Below are positions 63,732 to 64,000 of a DNA stretch of 64,000 nt, in pieces (the first letter of the stretch is position 1; each line of letters opens with the position of its first letter). The notes under the pieces are model-generated. The model ran no database searches. It was not told the DNA's origin and saw only the letters and a list, made by a program, of their open reading frames with translations. A program made the position numbers and the translations under genes. Source of the stretch: Tricholoma matsutake (Eukaryota; Basidiomycota; Agaricomycetes; Agaricales; Tricholomataceae). Location: contig AP026545.1 in the NCBI GenBank assembly GCA_026075535.2, forward strand, positions 7,378,001 to 7,442,000, read 5' to 3'.

Positions 63732-63733
63732 TA

Positions 63734-64000
63734 ATGATCAAACTACAAGTACAACTAAAATTGGTAGGGGCATTCTTCCAAGTCACTGGCATTCCCTTCA
63801 AATATCATCCCTTGCCTCCCAATCACACAAGGCCATTTCTGGTCTTGAAGGCAGCCCATCTGGGAGCATGCAGATTAATTAGATATAATCTCAGCAAATA
63901 GTGGACATCTGCCAAAAACTCACTGATCTTGGGCAACCTGATCCAGCAATGGCTGGAGAAACTGAGCTATGGTGGACCAGTGGGAGCCCTTTTTGTATGG
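63734..64000. other. Window end, unassigned
   Basis: The last 267 nt show no recognisable gene or repeat border. A plus-strand reading is interrupted by stops. Confidence 0.4.

Overview
The window looks like a chromosome segment of an Agaricomycete (Basidiomycota). The host genes have many 46-65 nt GT..AG introns with CTAAC-like branch sites. The repeats are typical of mushroom-forming fungi: chromodomain Ty3/Gypsy elements, a Copia element, a Plavaka/CACTA-like transposase gene, MITEs, and a JmjC gene type common in that class. I cannot name the genus from the sequence. Only three or four loci look like ordinary host genes. The rest is layered mobile DNA and broken repeat-associated genes.

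Layout. 1-3,000: unrecognised ORF remnants. 3,007-8,609: a Copia element whose gag is split by a 2.3 kb hAT-like element (8-bp target duplication) and whose 3' end is cut by a second, related element (8,610-11,488). That second copy itself carries a foldback element and a TA-flanked MITE. 11,500-17,240: two degenerate multi-exon repeat-associated genes, the second broken by repeats. 17,600-19,000: minisatellite and hairpin/intron repeat modules. 19,480-26,200: a CpG-rich island of host sequence with a DUF427 gene, a damaged pRiA4b-ORF3-like gene on the other strand, and a 1,108-residue acidic membrane protein gene. 26,929-31,321: Plavaka-like transposase gene (minus). 31,400-36,500: mostly non-coding. 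36,519-48,603: a 426-bp-LTR chromovirus (minus) with a second copy of the same family (39,688-45,732, plus) inserted in its reverse transcriptase; both target duplications are intact. 50,268-60,821 and upstream: a minus-strand JmjC-domain gene split by an 8.3 kb chromovirus (51,546-59,835). 63,388-63,731: a TA-flanked MITE.

Three general signals stand out. First, nearly every premature stop in the repeats is TGA where the family or the sister copy has arginine CGA, and the two 761-bp LTRs differ almost only at CpG-derived positions, so CpG-directed C-to-T decay is acting. Second, both chromovirus families carry a sequence 2 nt inside the 5' LTR that is the exact complement of an internal LTR segment, as expected for Tf1-type self-priming. 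Third, several unrelated short elements are each saturated with their own 7-9 nt word in both orientations, and one repeat family carries palindromes set directly before intron-like GTAAG..CTAAC..TAG stretches.

Coordinates of LTRs, target duplications and inverted repeats were read directly by aligning copies by eye. Intron and exon limits are inferred from splice consensus and frame continuity. Family names rest on motif recognition without a database search.
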